From the NCBI GenBank assembly GCA_037783545.1, contig JBBELK010000682.1, forward strand, positions 248,001-312,000: a stretch of 64,000 bases of DNA, in the 5' to 3' direction. A program made the position numbers and the translations under genes. Position 1 is the first letter of the stretch. Each line of letters opens with the position of its first letter. Shown here piece after piece: positions 20,001-24,905 of the stretch. This DNA is from Henricia sp. BOLD:AAB3569. Lineage: Eukaryota > Echinodermata > Asteroidea > Spinulosida > Echinasteridae. The notes below the pieces were generated by a model, which was not told the origin of the DNA, made no database searches, and saw only the letters and a program-made list of their open reading frames with translations.

Positions 20001-20482
20001 CTCCGTGTGACCTCCCCGGTGACCCAGGCTGCATCTCTGGGGATACGTCCCCCAGTATTGCTCCCGAACTCCGCTTCACTACGCTAAACAGCAAGGTGCC
20101 TCCCACCACTCCCACCCCTCCCACCCCAAAAATCGTCTCAAAGCCTGCCGAGCCAACAACGAAATCTACCCTCGAACCCATCAAAGATGAGACCAACTCA
20201 CCAGAATTTCCGCTCCAGACACTACTAGTCATCGGACTGGTCGCGGCCGGTGCTTTTATATTCCTCATTCTCGTCAGTATTTTGTACAAATGTAGGAATC
20301 GAAACGAGGGCTCGTATCATATCAACGAGAGTCGGAATTACAGCGTCAGTGACGCGACACGCACAGCGCTTTTGCCATCTCAGCAGCAACCGCAACAGCC
20401 AAATACCAATGGAACGTTACCAACAAAACCGCTCAAGCCTAAATTACCACCGGAGTACGCCACTAAGGAGTGGTACGTTTGA
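1279..20482 (+). CDS. NRXN: Neurexin, 3' part of the gene (seven coding exons in the window)
   Basis: Neurexins are presynaptic single-pass adhesion receptors. They bind neuroligins and other partners through LNS (laminin G-like) domains and recruit PDZ proteins through the C-terminus. Exons 1279-2043, 2817-2936, 3934-4112, 5061-5244, 13883-14235, 15879-15999 and 19851-20482 join in one frame with GT/AG borders at every junction. Their order gives end of LNS4, LNS5, EGF-C, LNS6, stalk, transmembrane helix and tail, which is the 3' half of an alpha-neurexin. Diagnostic sequences are the EGF stretch CDCSMTSF, the LNS6 stretch DGRYHTVQFTRRG and the cytoplasmic NRNEGSYHINESRNYS. The signal peptide, LNS1-3, EGF-A, EGF-B and most of LNS4 must lie upstream of the window. 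The tail ends EWYV, where vertebrate neurexins end EYYV. The family assignment is firm; the exact paralogue is not determined, since many invertebrates have a single neurexin. Confidence 0.96.
2339..2370. repeat. Short perfect inverted repeat
   Basis: CTTGTGCATTATA is followed by a six-base spacer and TATAATGCACAAG. The arms are fully complementary, so the stretch can form a short stem-loop. No function is evident. Confidence 0.75.
2578..2702 (-). repeat. MITE-like copy, family with CTTTGTAGAATC motif
   Basis: This segment matches the reverse complement of 41711-41853 over most of its length. Shared blocks are ttttacagtgcatgtaaag, a C-rich middle and ctttgtagaatc(a/g)tgaaaa. The array-filled element at 6617-7140 ends in the same motif. 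It is a dispersed repeat in a neurexin intron. Confidence 0.6.
2817..2936 (+). CDS. NRXN: Neurexin exon: EGF-C domain
   Basis: This 120-bp exon (acceptor ttacag, donor gtgagt) is in phase 1 at both ends. It encodes one EGF-like module, DKHELCIDHMCNFGGICIPG then FETYTCDCSMTSFIGQHCSN, with the six expected cysteines. CDCSMTSF is highly characteristic of the third neurexin EGF domain, which sits between LNS5 and LNS6. Confidence 0.95.
2937..3671. other. Neurexin intron segment without recognised genes
   Basis: Overlapping open frames on both strands (2999-3566) have no domain-like features and are probably chance ORFs in moderately GC-rich intron DNA. A small tandem duplication of gcacgatgatggt lies at about 3514-3540. 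Nothing else is recognised before the inverted-repeat element at 3672. Confidence 0.5.
3672..3905. repeat. MITE, family with GGATTCACACTGAGCCTTTTC ends
   Basis: This is an imperfect palindrome. The left arm has tggattcacactgagcc, gcgcataaatg and gggaatttggagtgaaac. The right arm has ggatcactccaaattccctc and catttacacgc. Related copies lie at 6255-6511, 24735-24905 and 61312-61484. All four combine an AGGCTGGATTCA-type end with an internal CTCCAAATTCCCTCC arm. It is non-coding. Confidence 0.75.
3934..4112 (+). CDS. NRXN: Neurexin exon: first part of LNS6
   Basis: The acceptor tctcccccag and donor gtcagt bound 179 bp, entering in phase 1 and leaving in phase 0. It encodes SIGYQFGEAGGLISLQLPED and continues through MSFGFVAESPDAVLAHVGSA to SDYITIKM. 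This corresponds to the first beta-strands of neurexin LNS6 (FS-x-GGG-xITY, IGFST-x-KEAVLVRVDS in vertebrates). Confidence 0.93.
4138..4420 (+). repeat. MITE copy (TTAAAGGCCCTATGTATCATTTGC family), right end missing
   Basis: It begins ttaaagcccttgtacatcatttgcag and then follows the body of the better copy at 15110-15482 (ttgacaagaaaaacc, caatggtaacaaacac). No matching right terminal repeat is found before the next copy begins at 4423. Confidence 0.6.
4423..4937 (+). repeat. MITE copy (TTAAAGGCCCTATGTATCATTTGC family) with unrelated insert
   Basis: The left end is ttaaaggccctatgtatcatttgc and the right end is atctatagggcctttaag, in inverted orientation. The middle (about 4600-4760) includes GC-rich sequence absent from the copies at 15110 and 52530, so this copy is longer and probably carries an insertion. 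It ends about 120 bp before the next neurexin exon. Confidence 0.6.
5061..5244 (+). CDS. NRXN: Neurexin exon: middle of LNS6, ends at the splice-site-4 position
   Basis: The acceptor is cttcctgcag and the donor A|gtaagt, entering in phase 0 and leaving in phase 1. It encodes SGYLYVSYNFGSADHHVIGE, then TYRVSDGRYHTVQFTRRGAN, STLQVDYYPKVELF and QNSGK. The exon end aligns with the vertebrate alternative splice site 4 (SS4), where a 30-residue insert controls partner choice. No candidate SS4 cassette was recognised in the following intron, which is where the large retrotransposon sits. Confidence 0.94.
5280..5870 (+). repeat. Tandem duplication of about 150 bp, second copy split by a hAT-like MITE
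   Basis: Copy 1 (about 5287-5435) and copy 2 (about 5490-5603 plus 5803-5870) share ggatcct, aggtttgccacaa-type, gttagcacccattttct, aagcaaaccaaattgcat and aacgtaacgccattttt in the same order. Copy 2 is interrupted by the 191-bp element at 5604-5794, so the duplication is older than that insertion. Confidence 0.75.
5604..5794. mobile_element. hAT-type MITE with an 8-bp target-site duplication
   Basis: The terminal inverted repeats are agagctgccaaccctccc and gggagggttggcagctct. The flanks are GCTTAAGC on both sides (5596-5603 and 5795-5802), which is exactly the 8-bp duplication expected of hAT transposases. At 191 bp it has no coding capacity, so it must have been moved in trans. Confidence 0.85.
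5968..6108 (+). other. Unrecognised 46-codon open frame in the SS4 intron
   Basis: ATG at 5968 opens a frame beginning MDALLPMLVFENVDVDTTKA and ending at TGA 6106-6108. It is acidic at first and then Arg/Gln/Cys-rich. I do not recognise it. It may be a transposon-protein fragment or chance. Confidence 0.2.
6255..6511. repeat. MITE, family with AGGCTGGATTCA ends
   Basis: The left end aaaggctggattca and right end tgtgaatccagcct form a clear terminal inverted repeat. The interior carries gggaatttgg and cactccacgtc arms like those of the copy at 3672-3905. It is non-coding; the 64-codon ORF inside it is a chance frame. Confidence 0.8.
6512..6616 (+). repeat. Local tandem repeat of GATC-rich intron sequence
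   Basis: Units of the form caccttctgtttgatcttgc, ttggatcgcaattttagatc and actaatct recur here, at about 6215-6260, at 7141-7157 and at 13811-13880. The retrotransposon was inserted inside one such unit, so its left and right flanks belong to the same local repeat. Confidence 0.65.
6617..7140. repeat. Inverted-repeat element filled with CACGGTA arrays
   Basis: The ends are gggggccatccacagttgtc and its imperfect complement, running from tttgtagaatcgtgaaaatg to ggcccctta. Inside, 6718-6925 carries many copies of acacggtaga/gcacggt. About 6968-7068 carries the same motif in the opposite strand sense (taccgtgttcct), so the two halves can pair. The ends match the family at 2578-2702 and 41711-41853, but only this copy has the arrays. 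Confidence 0.75.
7146..7157 (+). repeat. Target-site duplication, left copy, of the non-LTR element
   Basis: TCTGTTTGATCC occurs directly before 7158 and again at 13810-13821 directly after the element's 3' repeat. Because the host sequence is itself a local repeat containing ctgtttgatc, some of the identity may pre-date insertion. Confidence 0.7.
7685..9116 (+). pseudogene. Retrotransposon ORF1 (gag-like, CCHC zinc knuckles), two frameshifts
   Basis: ATG 7685 opens MASHKKKKRNLQESDSEPDN. This frame stops at TGA 8168-8170. The family sequence continues in a second frame from about 8160 (LTFGTTKPPDFIKLGY, then RCFQCQKFGHGAQAC). It shifts again near 8310 to a third frame (CSRCGEPDHNGQDC, CKNCQGDHMASSRDCP) that stays open to 9116. 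The knuckles identify the nucleic-acid-binding protein of jockey/I-type LINEs, which packages the RNA. The first break looks like a 2-bp ta insertion in acctatacatactg. A perfect 126-bp tandem duplication (8671-8796, 8797-8922) repeats 42 residues of the hydrophilic C-terminal region. Confidence 0.85.
8671..8922 (+). repeat. Perfect 126-bp tandem duplication inside ORF1
   Basis: Two adjacent units starting cagatccacttaaagaaac differ at no position that I can see. The length is a multiple of three, so the duplication adds 42 residues (starting DPLKETTHQENNHTRTRSTT) without breaking the frame. The lack of divergence points to a very recent origin. Confidence 0.95.
9218..12901 (+). CDS. Retrotransposon ORF2: endonuclease, reverse transcriptase, RNase H
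   Basis: This is an uninterrupted frame of 1227 codons. Residues 1-230 form an AP-type endonuclease, which nicks target DNA (IIQWNCRGFK, LFALQETHLK, LLGDFNGHNPIWG, GSDHFPI). Residues about 450-760 are the reverse transcriptase (AGPDQIHYQLL, PSNYRPIALTS, GFRKNRSTMDHL, FVDLEKAYDT, catalytic LYVDDLL). Residues about 965-1085 form RNase H with the acidic residues in YTDGSKDEG, YTAEIKAI, FSDSLSVL and GNEQADSLA. A terminal CIPC...HHLLIEC zinc knuckle follows. The usual GVPQGSxLSP block reads GVPHGSILSV, so two normally conserved positions differ and activity is uncertain. The start ATG follows an AT-rich spacer after ORF1. Confidence 0.95.
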   Translation: MNKAKIIQWNCRGFKGNFNEIKLLIQRHNPDLFALQETHLKETDNINLKSYHMYNTYDSSEERAKGGSSLLIKQNIIHSCIPLNTNLQAIAAQITLHKSFTVCSIYIPPTFNLKQTDLDNLVDQLPTPYILLGDFNGHNPIWGSDNYNTKGKIIEKFIADQTLCYLNNGSHTYLHPGYGSYSAIDLTLTVPDLVSDFSWMVFDDLCGSDHFPIILESDQSLSEEYIPKWNFNKADWKSFSEQCKEKLINIEFVEETNPISTYTNILISIADKTIPKTSTNPFKPHLPWDDLECKEARKARKKAERRFNHNPTSGNLAQVKILRAKARQIINKKKRNSWKNYVSQLTTHTPLSKVWNMVKKMNGRKAKSGIKHLKKDNELLTSKEDIAEELAKTFEKNSSTNNYSKEFQRIKEKNERYRLNFTSKNEENYNKPFTFEELMTALQKSHDTAAGPDQIHYQLLKHLPDECLNSLLNIFNIIWDTGDVPLLWKHATVIPIPKPGKDHTNPSNYRPIALTSCLCKTMERMINNRLVWFLETNGLITNYQCGFRKNRSTMDHLVRLETFVRDAFIKKEHAVAIFVDLEKAYDTTWKYGTMKDLHEMGLRGKLPLFIADFLIDRQFKVKIGSTFSESHEQDMGVPHGSILSVTLFSIKINNIVKTIQNGVFTSLYVDDLLICYRASRMQTIERQLQLSLNKLQKWATENGFKFSKPKTMCMHFCRIRNAHFDPDLFLGGDRIKVVNETKFLGVIFDSKLSFLPHIKSLKIKSLKAMDIIKAVANKDWGAECSVLLQLYRSLIRSKLDYGSIVYGSAPKSYLKQLNTVHHQGLRLSFGAFRTSPVESLYVTADEPPLENRRIKLSLQYITKLAANPSNPAYLCVFNPKYQHIYSAKPKTIKPLGLRLRPHIQALNLNLKDIAHAEYCIFSPWEICKPQVFLHMTKHKKSETDASVFKNDFHEFKTQFPNHSCIYTDGSKDEGRVASAAIYKHHKRSVRLPNHSSIYTAEIKAILLALDMIEISRKNKFIIFSDSLSVLQSLSGQNKNHPSLIDTLNRLTVLYSNKYDIIFCWIPSHIGLAGNEQADSLANKALNLPVEPCPLPYTDMRSSIRSYTKQIWQELWTTLALNKLHSIQPNLGFWIPYRNLTRQDQVILTRCRIGHSHLTHSFLLKGEPQPYCIPCDSPLTMHHLLIECVELMDIRHRYFHVTTLKDLFNIDPSTIILFLKLAELYHIL
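12902..13809 (+). other. 3' UTR of the non-LTR retrotransposon
   Basis: The UTR is about 900 bp, with AT-rich parts around a GC-rich block (13210-13600: catcccggggtttgctcgcc and following). It ends in ggcatggcgttaaaccacaa and a short actcact repeat. The 113-codon ORF at 13321-13662 lies in the GC-rich block and has no recognisable domain, so I treat it as non-coding. Confidence 0.7.
13810..13821 (+). repeat. Target-site duplication, right copy, of the non-LTR element
   Basis: TCTGTTTGATCC is identical to 7146-7157 and follows the terminal actcact repeat. The neurexin acceptor at 13881-13882 lies only about 60 bp further, so the element is inserted very close to the branch-point region of the next exon. 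Confidence 0.7.
13883..14235 (+). CDS. NRXN: Neurexin exon: end of LNS6 and start of the stalk
   Basis: The acceptor is ctgtttgacag and the donor AAG|gtttgt, entering in phase 1 and leaving in phase 0. It encodes GQARYFDDQSVVNIGGW, then AITEPFKGIISGLAYNDLRI, LDMASKGDTRIEFEGDVSLV and a Pro-rich stalk start. It matches the last strands of LNS6 (INIGG, F-x-GQLSGLYYNGLKVLNMA, NV-RLVG in vertebrates). The donor gtttgt is weaker than the others in the gene. Confidence 0.93.
14337..14975 (-). repeat. MITE (TAAAGGAGCGTGTCCAGATCA family), interrupted by a SINE
   Basis: It shares long blocks with 29255-29600 and with the reverse complement of 54474-54825: ataaaatacctctaaaacat, caggaaatttgcaatctcca, tggtataaaaatctcaacac and gatctgggcagtctcc. 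The SINE at about 14650-14880 sits in its middle, so the SINE is younger. Confidence 0.6.
14650..14880 (-). repeat. SINE family A, 3'-truncated copy
   Basis: Reading on the minus strand, a tRNA-like head with taccgtggtcgaatgg, gactcgcaacac and ggttcgatacccgg is followed by the body aaggcacttaaacacacttg, ccttcagaaggaatg-type and ttcgtgaagagtaaggg. It is the same family as 23283-23592, 42598-42950, 59334-59686 and 61718-62076. Confidence 0.75.
15110..15482 (+). repeat. MITE (TTAAAGGCCCTATGTATCATTTGC family), complete copy
   Basis: The left end ttaaaggcccattgtatcatttgc and right end gcaaatgatacatagggcct are inverted repeats. It is close to identical to 52530-52871 over most of its length (ccgaaggtggttttc, tgcatctatgtagc, accaacattcttccttagat). 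It is non-coding. Confidence 0.85.
15595..15720 (+). repeat. SINE family A fragment
   Basis: Matches to the SINE body are ccttcagatgggatgtaaag, aagccgtaggtcaagtgtgt, agatcccacagcattcttcg and agagatggagattctccc. Head and tail are missing or diverged. It resembles the divergent copy around 60430-60537 more than the full copies. Confidence 0.55.
15879..15999 (+). CDS. NRXN: Neurexin exon: acidic stalk
   Basis: The acceptor gtttgattcacag and donor G|gtgaga bound 121 bp, entering in phase 0 and leaving in phase 1. It encodes TVMSTATTDGDLDLSTDPEN and ends CGSVDDEDCQIVSG. The C-x-SDDED-x-C pattern matches the juxtamembrane cysteine loop of vertebrate neurexins (CPSDDEDIDPC). It joins in frame to the final exon with or without the candidate microexon at 17641. 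Confidence 0.9.
16098..16223. repeat. Palindromic MITE (GGGGTCGATTTCACAAA family)
   Basis: The arms ctggggttgatttcacaaag and ctttgtgaaatcgacccctg-type flank paired aagtactaaatcc / ggatttagtactta blocks. The copy at 48414-48687 has similar ends and the same ttgcgatggattt core. It is non-coding. Confidence 0.8.
16863..17035 (-). repeat. SINE family B, partial copy
   Basis: It shares caattgagattacgtatctt, gcccagagacacggaaacgt and a tRNA-like gcttgaaccc block with 46672-47010, and is also related to 36957-37068. On the minus strand the tRNA-like head ends in gggttcaagcccc. Confidence 0.65.
17150..17448 (+). repeat. Dispersed repeat with GGGCGACA ends, copy 1
   Basis: It is related to 42300-42590 and 43142-43500. 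Shared parts are tagggcgaca/agggctacaatttggtgt, gagaaccatttttattaggt, ctctcttaggtctgg, gccgaaatttcggtgg and the closing gtcgccc. The first and last parts are inverted copies of GTCGCCCTA. It is non-coding. Confidence 0.7.
17641..17649 (+). CDS. NRXN: Candidate 9-nt neurexin microexon
   Basis: TTACCAAAG lies between an excellent acceptor (pyrimidine tract cttctttctttttcacc then ttttctttgatttgcag) and a donor gtaaatg. It falls in the intron between two phase-1 exon borders, and nine bases keep the frame. Inclusion would insert three residues (Val-Thr-Lys) into the stalk between SG and DG. Neurexins are known for alternatively used small exons, but this call rests only on splice-signal quality and frame. 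Confidence 0.35.
17655..18240. other. Intron sequence without recognised features
   Basis: This is AT-rich neurexin intron. I see no exon, terminal-inverted-repeat element or tRNA-like sequence between the candidate microexon and the GC-rich minisatellite. Confidence 0.5.
18240..19105 (+). repeat. GC-rich minisatellite; core is an 11-bp unit repeated about 25 times
   Basis: The outer parts (18240-18710, 18995-19105) are degenerate runs of gccccgtgccgtcc-like words. The core (18711-18994) is a regular 11-bp unit, CCAGCCCTGTG. About twelve T-type units come first, then about thirteen with C in place of T (CCAGCCCCGTG), and a final T-type unit. Since 11 is not a multiple of three, every frame reads the same peptide repeat, which explains the long open frames on both strands. 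The minus strand has regularly spaced GGGG runs and could form quadruplexes. It lies in a neurexin intron. Confidence 0.9.
19370..19515 (-). repeat. tRNA-derived SINE-like sequence
   Basis: On the minus strand 19439-19510 folds like a tRNA. It has a pairing 7-bp acceptor stem (GGCTTCA / TGGAGCC), an A-box-like TAGCTCAATTGGTAGGGCG, the anticodon loop ACGTTAA and a B-box GGTTCGAATCC. The T-stem has two mismatches, and related degenerate copies occur at 21840-21980, 40240-40345 and 40505-40600. I therefore call it a SINE head or tRNA pseudogene, not a working tRNA gene. Confidence 0.6.
19655..19742. repeat. Short inverted repeat, 22-bp arms
   Basis: acccttgcccggcttgcccc and ggggcaagccgggcaggggt flank about 43 bp of AT-rich loop. 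It is a MITE-sized hairpin just upstream of the last neurexin exon. Confidence 0.8.
19851..20482 (+). CDS. NRXN: Neurexin last exon: stalk, transmembrane helix, cytoplasmic tail
   Basis: The acceptor is ttcacag and the stop TGA is at 20480-20482. The exon starts in phase 1 and encodes a Thr/Pro/Ser-rich stalk, likely O-glycosylated, with a small cysteine pair in CDLPGDPGC. About 24 hydrophobic residues follow (LQTLLVIGLVAAGAFIFLIL then VSILYK). Next comes a tail with CRNRNEGSYHINESRNYS, the juxtamembrane signature of neurexins that binds 4.1-family proteins. After a Gln/Pro-rich stretch the protein ends KEWYV, a class II PDZ ligand in the position where CASK/Mint bind in vertebrates. No clear polyadenylation signal follows closely; the first good AATAAA is near 22175. 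Confidence 0.95.
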
Positions 20483-20524
20483 TAGTCACTAATTGAAGTC
20501 CCAGCTGATAAATGTGCTCACATA

Positions 20525-21210
20525 CAGGGTGTCCATAAAAAAGTAAAATCTGTGCAATATTTCAAAAAGAGGTGTCACTGTGTATGCAGGGAAAGTCCAT
20601 ACTGTCCTCTGTCCAATGGTTCTATGGTCATTATGTAACTGTCATGCATGAATGAGCAAACATGGCCATTATTTTACCTTACAGATAAATTCAGGGGCAT
20701 GTGCCCCTTGTTCTTCATACTTTTTGACTTTTTCCGATGGTCTTTTTTGTTGGTACCTCCCTCTCAGGAAACCGGTTCTGAAACCGTTTAACCACAGACA
20801 CTCTCTGCTCAGTTGTCAATAGACCGTATCGAATATCCGCCATTTCGTGCAACCATGCATGTCCTCAAGGAACAAAGAAACTGCCCCACGAAATGGCGGC
20901 TATTCGATACGGTCTATTGAACCATGTTGGTAAATCATGAACTGTGTCTGTGCTTGGAAATGTTTCTGGTCAAAAATTCTTACATAATGGTGTTACTGTC
21001 CAACCAATTACACAATAATGCAGGCCCTACCATCACCCGTTCATAATGGCCATGTTTGCTCAGTCATGCATGACAGTTACATAATGACCCTGGTACCATT
21101 GGACAGAGGACAGTCTGGACTTTCCCTACATACACACCTCTTTTTGAAATTTTGCACAGATTTCTGATAATTTGCATTTAAGATGGGTTTCTTTTTTGTG
21201 GACACCCTCT
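20525..21210. mobile_element. Terminal-inverted-repeat element (CAGGGTGTCCA ends) with nested palindrome
   Basis: The left arm starts cagggtgtccataaaaaagt and continues gaggtgtcactgtgtatgca and ggaaagtccatactgtcctc. The right arm mirrors it, ending gtggacaccctc. The arms are about 170 bp each. No transposase frame is present. The element at 20818-20919 is inserted in its centre. Confidence 0.85.
20818..20919. mobile_element. Palindromic MITE (AATAGACCGTAT family) nested in a larger element
   Basis: aatagaccgtatcgaatatc with ccgccatttcgtg pairs with cacgaaatggcgg and ctattcgatacggtctatt. Related ends occur at 25170-25200 (one side only) and 39799-40036. It lies entirely within 20525-21210 and is therefore the younger insertion. 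Confidence 0.85.
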
Positions 21211-21839
21211 TCTAGTAGATTTTTTGATAAAAGTATGTATTTATCACACACTTAAAATCTAAGCACATTTTAAAAATGGAAATTGGCGGGAGGGGAAAAG
21301 GGAATACCTAAATCGGTGGGTGGGGTGTATTTATAACTTATCACTGAATAAGTAAAAGAGTTCTAGAATTTTTAAAGTAGTGTTTTGTGTCATGCAATTT
21401 TTCAGGGAGTTGTCTCACTGTCGCATGGTTATAATTGTGCTATATGTCATCAGAAAAGTCTGATTAATATTCAACATTAAAGTTAAAGGAATGCTTTGTA
21501 TTGCCCCTCTGTGAAATCACTGTTGAAATTACAAAACAGTGTTCTTTTTTAAGAAGTTATAACGTCGGTGAAATATTTCTTGCCTAAGATTTGTCTTTCT
21601 TTGTCACTCGCATATCTTGCCACATTGCTTTGAATGTTGTTGTCCGCCTAGTCGATACAATCTGTTTTCTGTCTTTCGTTGTAAATTGCGTATCTTGCCA
21701 AATTGCTTTCAATTTTGTTGCCATGATTGTGAATTTTAAATTAACGGCCTACTATGATTCTGAAAAAAGAGTATTTATTGAGGTAATGTCCAAATCATTA
21801 TGAACACATTGTTTGGTGTGGTTTGCCATCACATGAATA

Positions 21840-21980
21840 TGAAATGGCCAGATTCAGGTTTGAGAAAAAAAATCATGTGATCCTCATCAGGATTCAAACT
21901 CCAGACCCCTGGCAAACTGGGCAGATGCTCTACCAGCTGAGCAATGAGGCACAGTGGTATACTCCCTCGGGTTTCCCCCA
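21840..21980 (-). repeat. tRNA-like SINE head
   Basis: The minus strand reads gcctcattgctcagctggta, gagcatctgcccagtttgcc and a B-box-like gtttgaatcctga. It resembles 40240-40345 and 40505-40600, which share the flanking words gatgaggaccc and gaggcacagtggtatac. Stem pairing is imperfect, so it is not called as a tRNA gene. Confidence 0.55.
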
Positions 21981-22476
21981 AGAATTTCTGAATGTTTTGG
22001 TCACGGGGCAAACGATACTTTATGTTTTTGGAGAGCTTTATTTGTGCTAATTGTGTGATAATTTCAAACTTTCATTTTGAAAAAAAAAAGTCCTTTTAAT
22101 TTCAGACAATTATGAAATTTAAGTACATGTAATTAGGCCTAAATTTATTTCCCAGAATGAAATGGGAAAAAAAGAATCAATAAATCAATAACAGATGTAA
22201 AATATATTAAAATAGTATTTAAAAAATAACATATAAAGGTATTCAAAGTATAAGAAAAAGTATAAGAAAATGCGTCTATCTAAAGGTGACTGCCGGTTCA
22301 GTGTAAAATGTTAATATCTGAAACCCTTTTCCTATCCTATGCCATTATTTATAATTTTATTCATTTTAAAACGTACATTTGAATGTATTTTATATCAAAA
22401 TATTTTAAAAAGAAACAAAAAATATATTAAAGGTGTAAATATATCAACTACGAAATTCTTATAGACAAATGTGTGT

Positions 22477-22587
22477 CAGTGGCAGATCCAGCCTCTTTAA
22501 TATACAGGAATACAAAGGAGAAGCGGGGGTACAGCCCTCTGAAATCCATTGTATTCCTGTATTTTAATGAAGCTGGATCCGCCACTG
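22477..22587. mobile_element. Small hAT-like MITE
   Basis: The ends cagtggcagatccagc and gctggatccgccactg form a near-perfect inverted repeat of the CAGTGGCGGATCC type common in hAT elements. The interior carries a second complementary pair (tatacaggaatacaa / ttgtattcctgta). The flanks tgtgtgt and tgtgta are compatible with, but do not prove, an 8-bp target duplication. Confidence 0.8.
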
Positions 22588-22896
22588 TGTGTAGTCGCTA
22601 TAATTCCATAATCGTTGTAGATATTTTTTGAAAGACATACGTGTACGTAATCACAAAAAAGGCTTTGTGTCTCGGAATATTACCGGTACCTGTAGTTAAG
22701 GAAAGAATTTATAGTACAGAGAATAACGTTTTTGAGCGATCACACATTTTGCACGTGGTTAACACTTTGTTTGTTTTTCTTTTATTCACAAAAACTGAAT
22801 GGATGTTAATAGACGTCGATTGCTATGATCATTTCCAATGGCAAAAGGTACTACTTCTTTCGTATGATCCTTCATGATGAAACTTCATCATTTTAT

Positions 22897-24322
22897 AGCC
22901 GGTGTGACAGTCGATCTGGTCCGGCCGTCGATCGAGTCCGGCCGGACTCGATCACCTAGGAGATCGAGTCCGGGGAAGAGATAAATGAGTCCGAGTCCAG
23001 CTGATCGGGTCCGGGCTCTACACAGGCGATACGGTCCGGCTGTGTGATCGTGTCCGGGTATCTGTCTGCATTCTGCACTGTGGACCGCACACGTAATTCT
23101 GACCGGAACTACTTTCATTACAGAGGCCTACAATAATTACAGGGCTGAGGATGGGCTGATGTACGTGTGTTTACAATAAAAAGACGTAACCTCGTGGTCA
23201 CGTGTCCTATAAAATGGCTAGGGCACAAACAGATTAGCCCGTCCAAGCGCCTTGCAAGGGTTGTGCATAGGTACGAGCGAATATTGGTGGGCGATGTTGT
23301 TATTATTATTATTTCTTTCTGGTAGTCATACTAAGAAATAATGGTTCATCGGTAGTGCAAGCGTGAGGAAACCCATGAAGAATTAGAATTATAAATGACC
23401 AGAGACACCGGGGAATCCCCTTGCTCTTCACGAAAGAATGCTCTGGGATCTTTAGAGTGCGTCACCATTACCTAACAGACTGGACCAACGGCTTCATATC
23501 CCTTCCGAAGGATGGAGCAAGGGTGGTTGAGTGCCTTGCCCAATGGCACAGGTACCGCAGCCGGTTTCGAACCCGCAACCCCAAGTTTTATGGATTATGC
23601 AATAAAAAAGAAAATGTTTGAAACTATGTGGTGTACATTTACTTTTAAAGGAAAAATTTTGTCAGCAGTATACCGTTTTCGGCACTTTTAGAGTGTAAAA
23701 TGGAGACTCCTCATTAGCCCTTTAATTAACTACTAATTAGTGGACCGAATTGGCACCCTCCAAAATTTAATCTGCCCGTCAGATGACTGAGTTAGGTAAC
23801 ACCGTGAAGAGAAATACATTTCTATGAGAATTTTAACAATTTCGTTGCCAGAGACAGAGTCAGTATCAGAACTCGTGTTATAAACAAATAAACGTTGACC
23901 ACCTTTTACTGCATTTGATTGAGATTTTAGGCGGGAATTTAAGACCACGGCTGGATCTTGGGCCTAATCCGCGGCTAGGTTTAGTCAGGTCATGATTGCG
24001 CATTGCAAACGTAAACACGTGCAGCTGGCTACATATGCGCTAGCAGCTATAGCACGCAGCACGCATCTTGCAATATTTATACGCGTAACCAGTTTTGTGC
24101 CTCAGAAAAAATAGTTGAAGTAAAATAACATTGCAGAAGTTTTTTTTTTAACTTGTTAAAAGTCTTTATTTGACTGAAATAACCGGACCGAAAATACTGC
24201 GCCCGGACTCGATCACACCGTCTAAAAACACTTGGTCGGACCGTATCACCTGAAAATTTCCAGTACTATCCAGTCCGGGCGGACCCAAATCAACCCGGAC
24301 CAGATCGACTGCCACACCGGCT
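22897..24322. mobile_element. 1.4-kb inverted-repeat transposon with GATCGAGTCCGG subterminal arrays
   Basis: The left end agccggtgtgacagtcgatc, with tggtccgg, mirrors the right end ccggaccagatcgactgcca, with caccggct; TA lies on each side. Just inside each end are repeated words of the form gatcgagtccgg / ccggactcgatc (about 22912-23060 and 24197-24310). This is reminiscent of the subterminal transposase-binding repeats of known DNA transposons. It encodes no protein and contains a SINE A copy (23283-23592). Confidence 0.8.
23283..23592 (-). repeat. SINE family A copy inside the 22897-24322 transposon
   Basis: On the plus strand it begins with the complement of the (AAT)n tail (ttattattattatttctttc), then gcgtgaggaaacccatgaag. 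It continues cagagacaccggggaatccc, cttccgaaggatggagcaag and the B-box complement gtttcgaacccgcaacccc. The head is cut short at about 23590. Confidence 0.8.
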
Positions 24323-24734
24323 ATCCGGCTTAGCCAGTCTCGGCTTAGTCACTGGTTTAGCCATTGCAAAAAAAAATAGTCTAACTGAAGCACGTAACGG
24401 CTGCATGCGCCAGCCGAAAAACACGCACATCTTAACAGATAGTAACGCAGCCGGCTATCCTTGCGTGATTTCAAGCCAAACAAACGTCTTCACGAAGCCA
24501 CTTGATGACGCGTGTGTGGTGCAGTTTTTGCAGAGTAACTGACCGCGAAAATTGTCAAATAGCACATGGTATGCGTGATTGAAATCGTTTCCAACCGAAT
24601 TGGCAGCTGGATAGCTTGAACAAAACTTTATCTACAAATCAATATTTTCTAATTCATGAAATCCATGCCAGATCACATCTTCATAGGCCCTATATCGTTA
24701 ACCGTTGCGCTCACTTTCGCATAAAATCGTCTTA

Positions 24735-24905
24735 AAGGTGGATTTGAGAAAAGCGGTGTGATGGGATTTGGAGTAAACGACGCACTGAAAATCACAAAAT
24801 CCGGAGTTGATTCTATGGTTTTCATTGCGCCGTTTCACTCCAAATTCCCTCCACCTCGCTTTTTTTCTCAAAGCGACGCGCGTTGAATTTACGCGCCAAA
24901 TGCCA
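24735..24905. repeat. MITE, family with GGATT...CTCCAAATTCCCTCC arms
   Basis: aaaggtggatttgagaaaag and gatgggatttggagtaaacg pair with ttcactccaaattccctcc and ctcaaagcgacgcgcgttg. It is the same family as 3672-3905, 6255-6511 and 61312-61484. It is non-coding. Confidence 0.7.
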
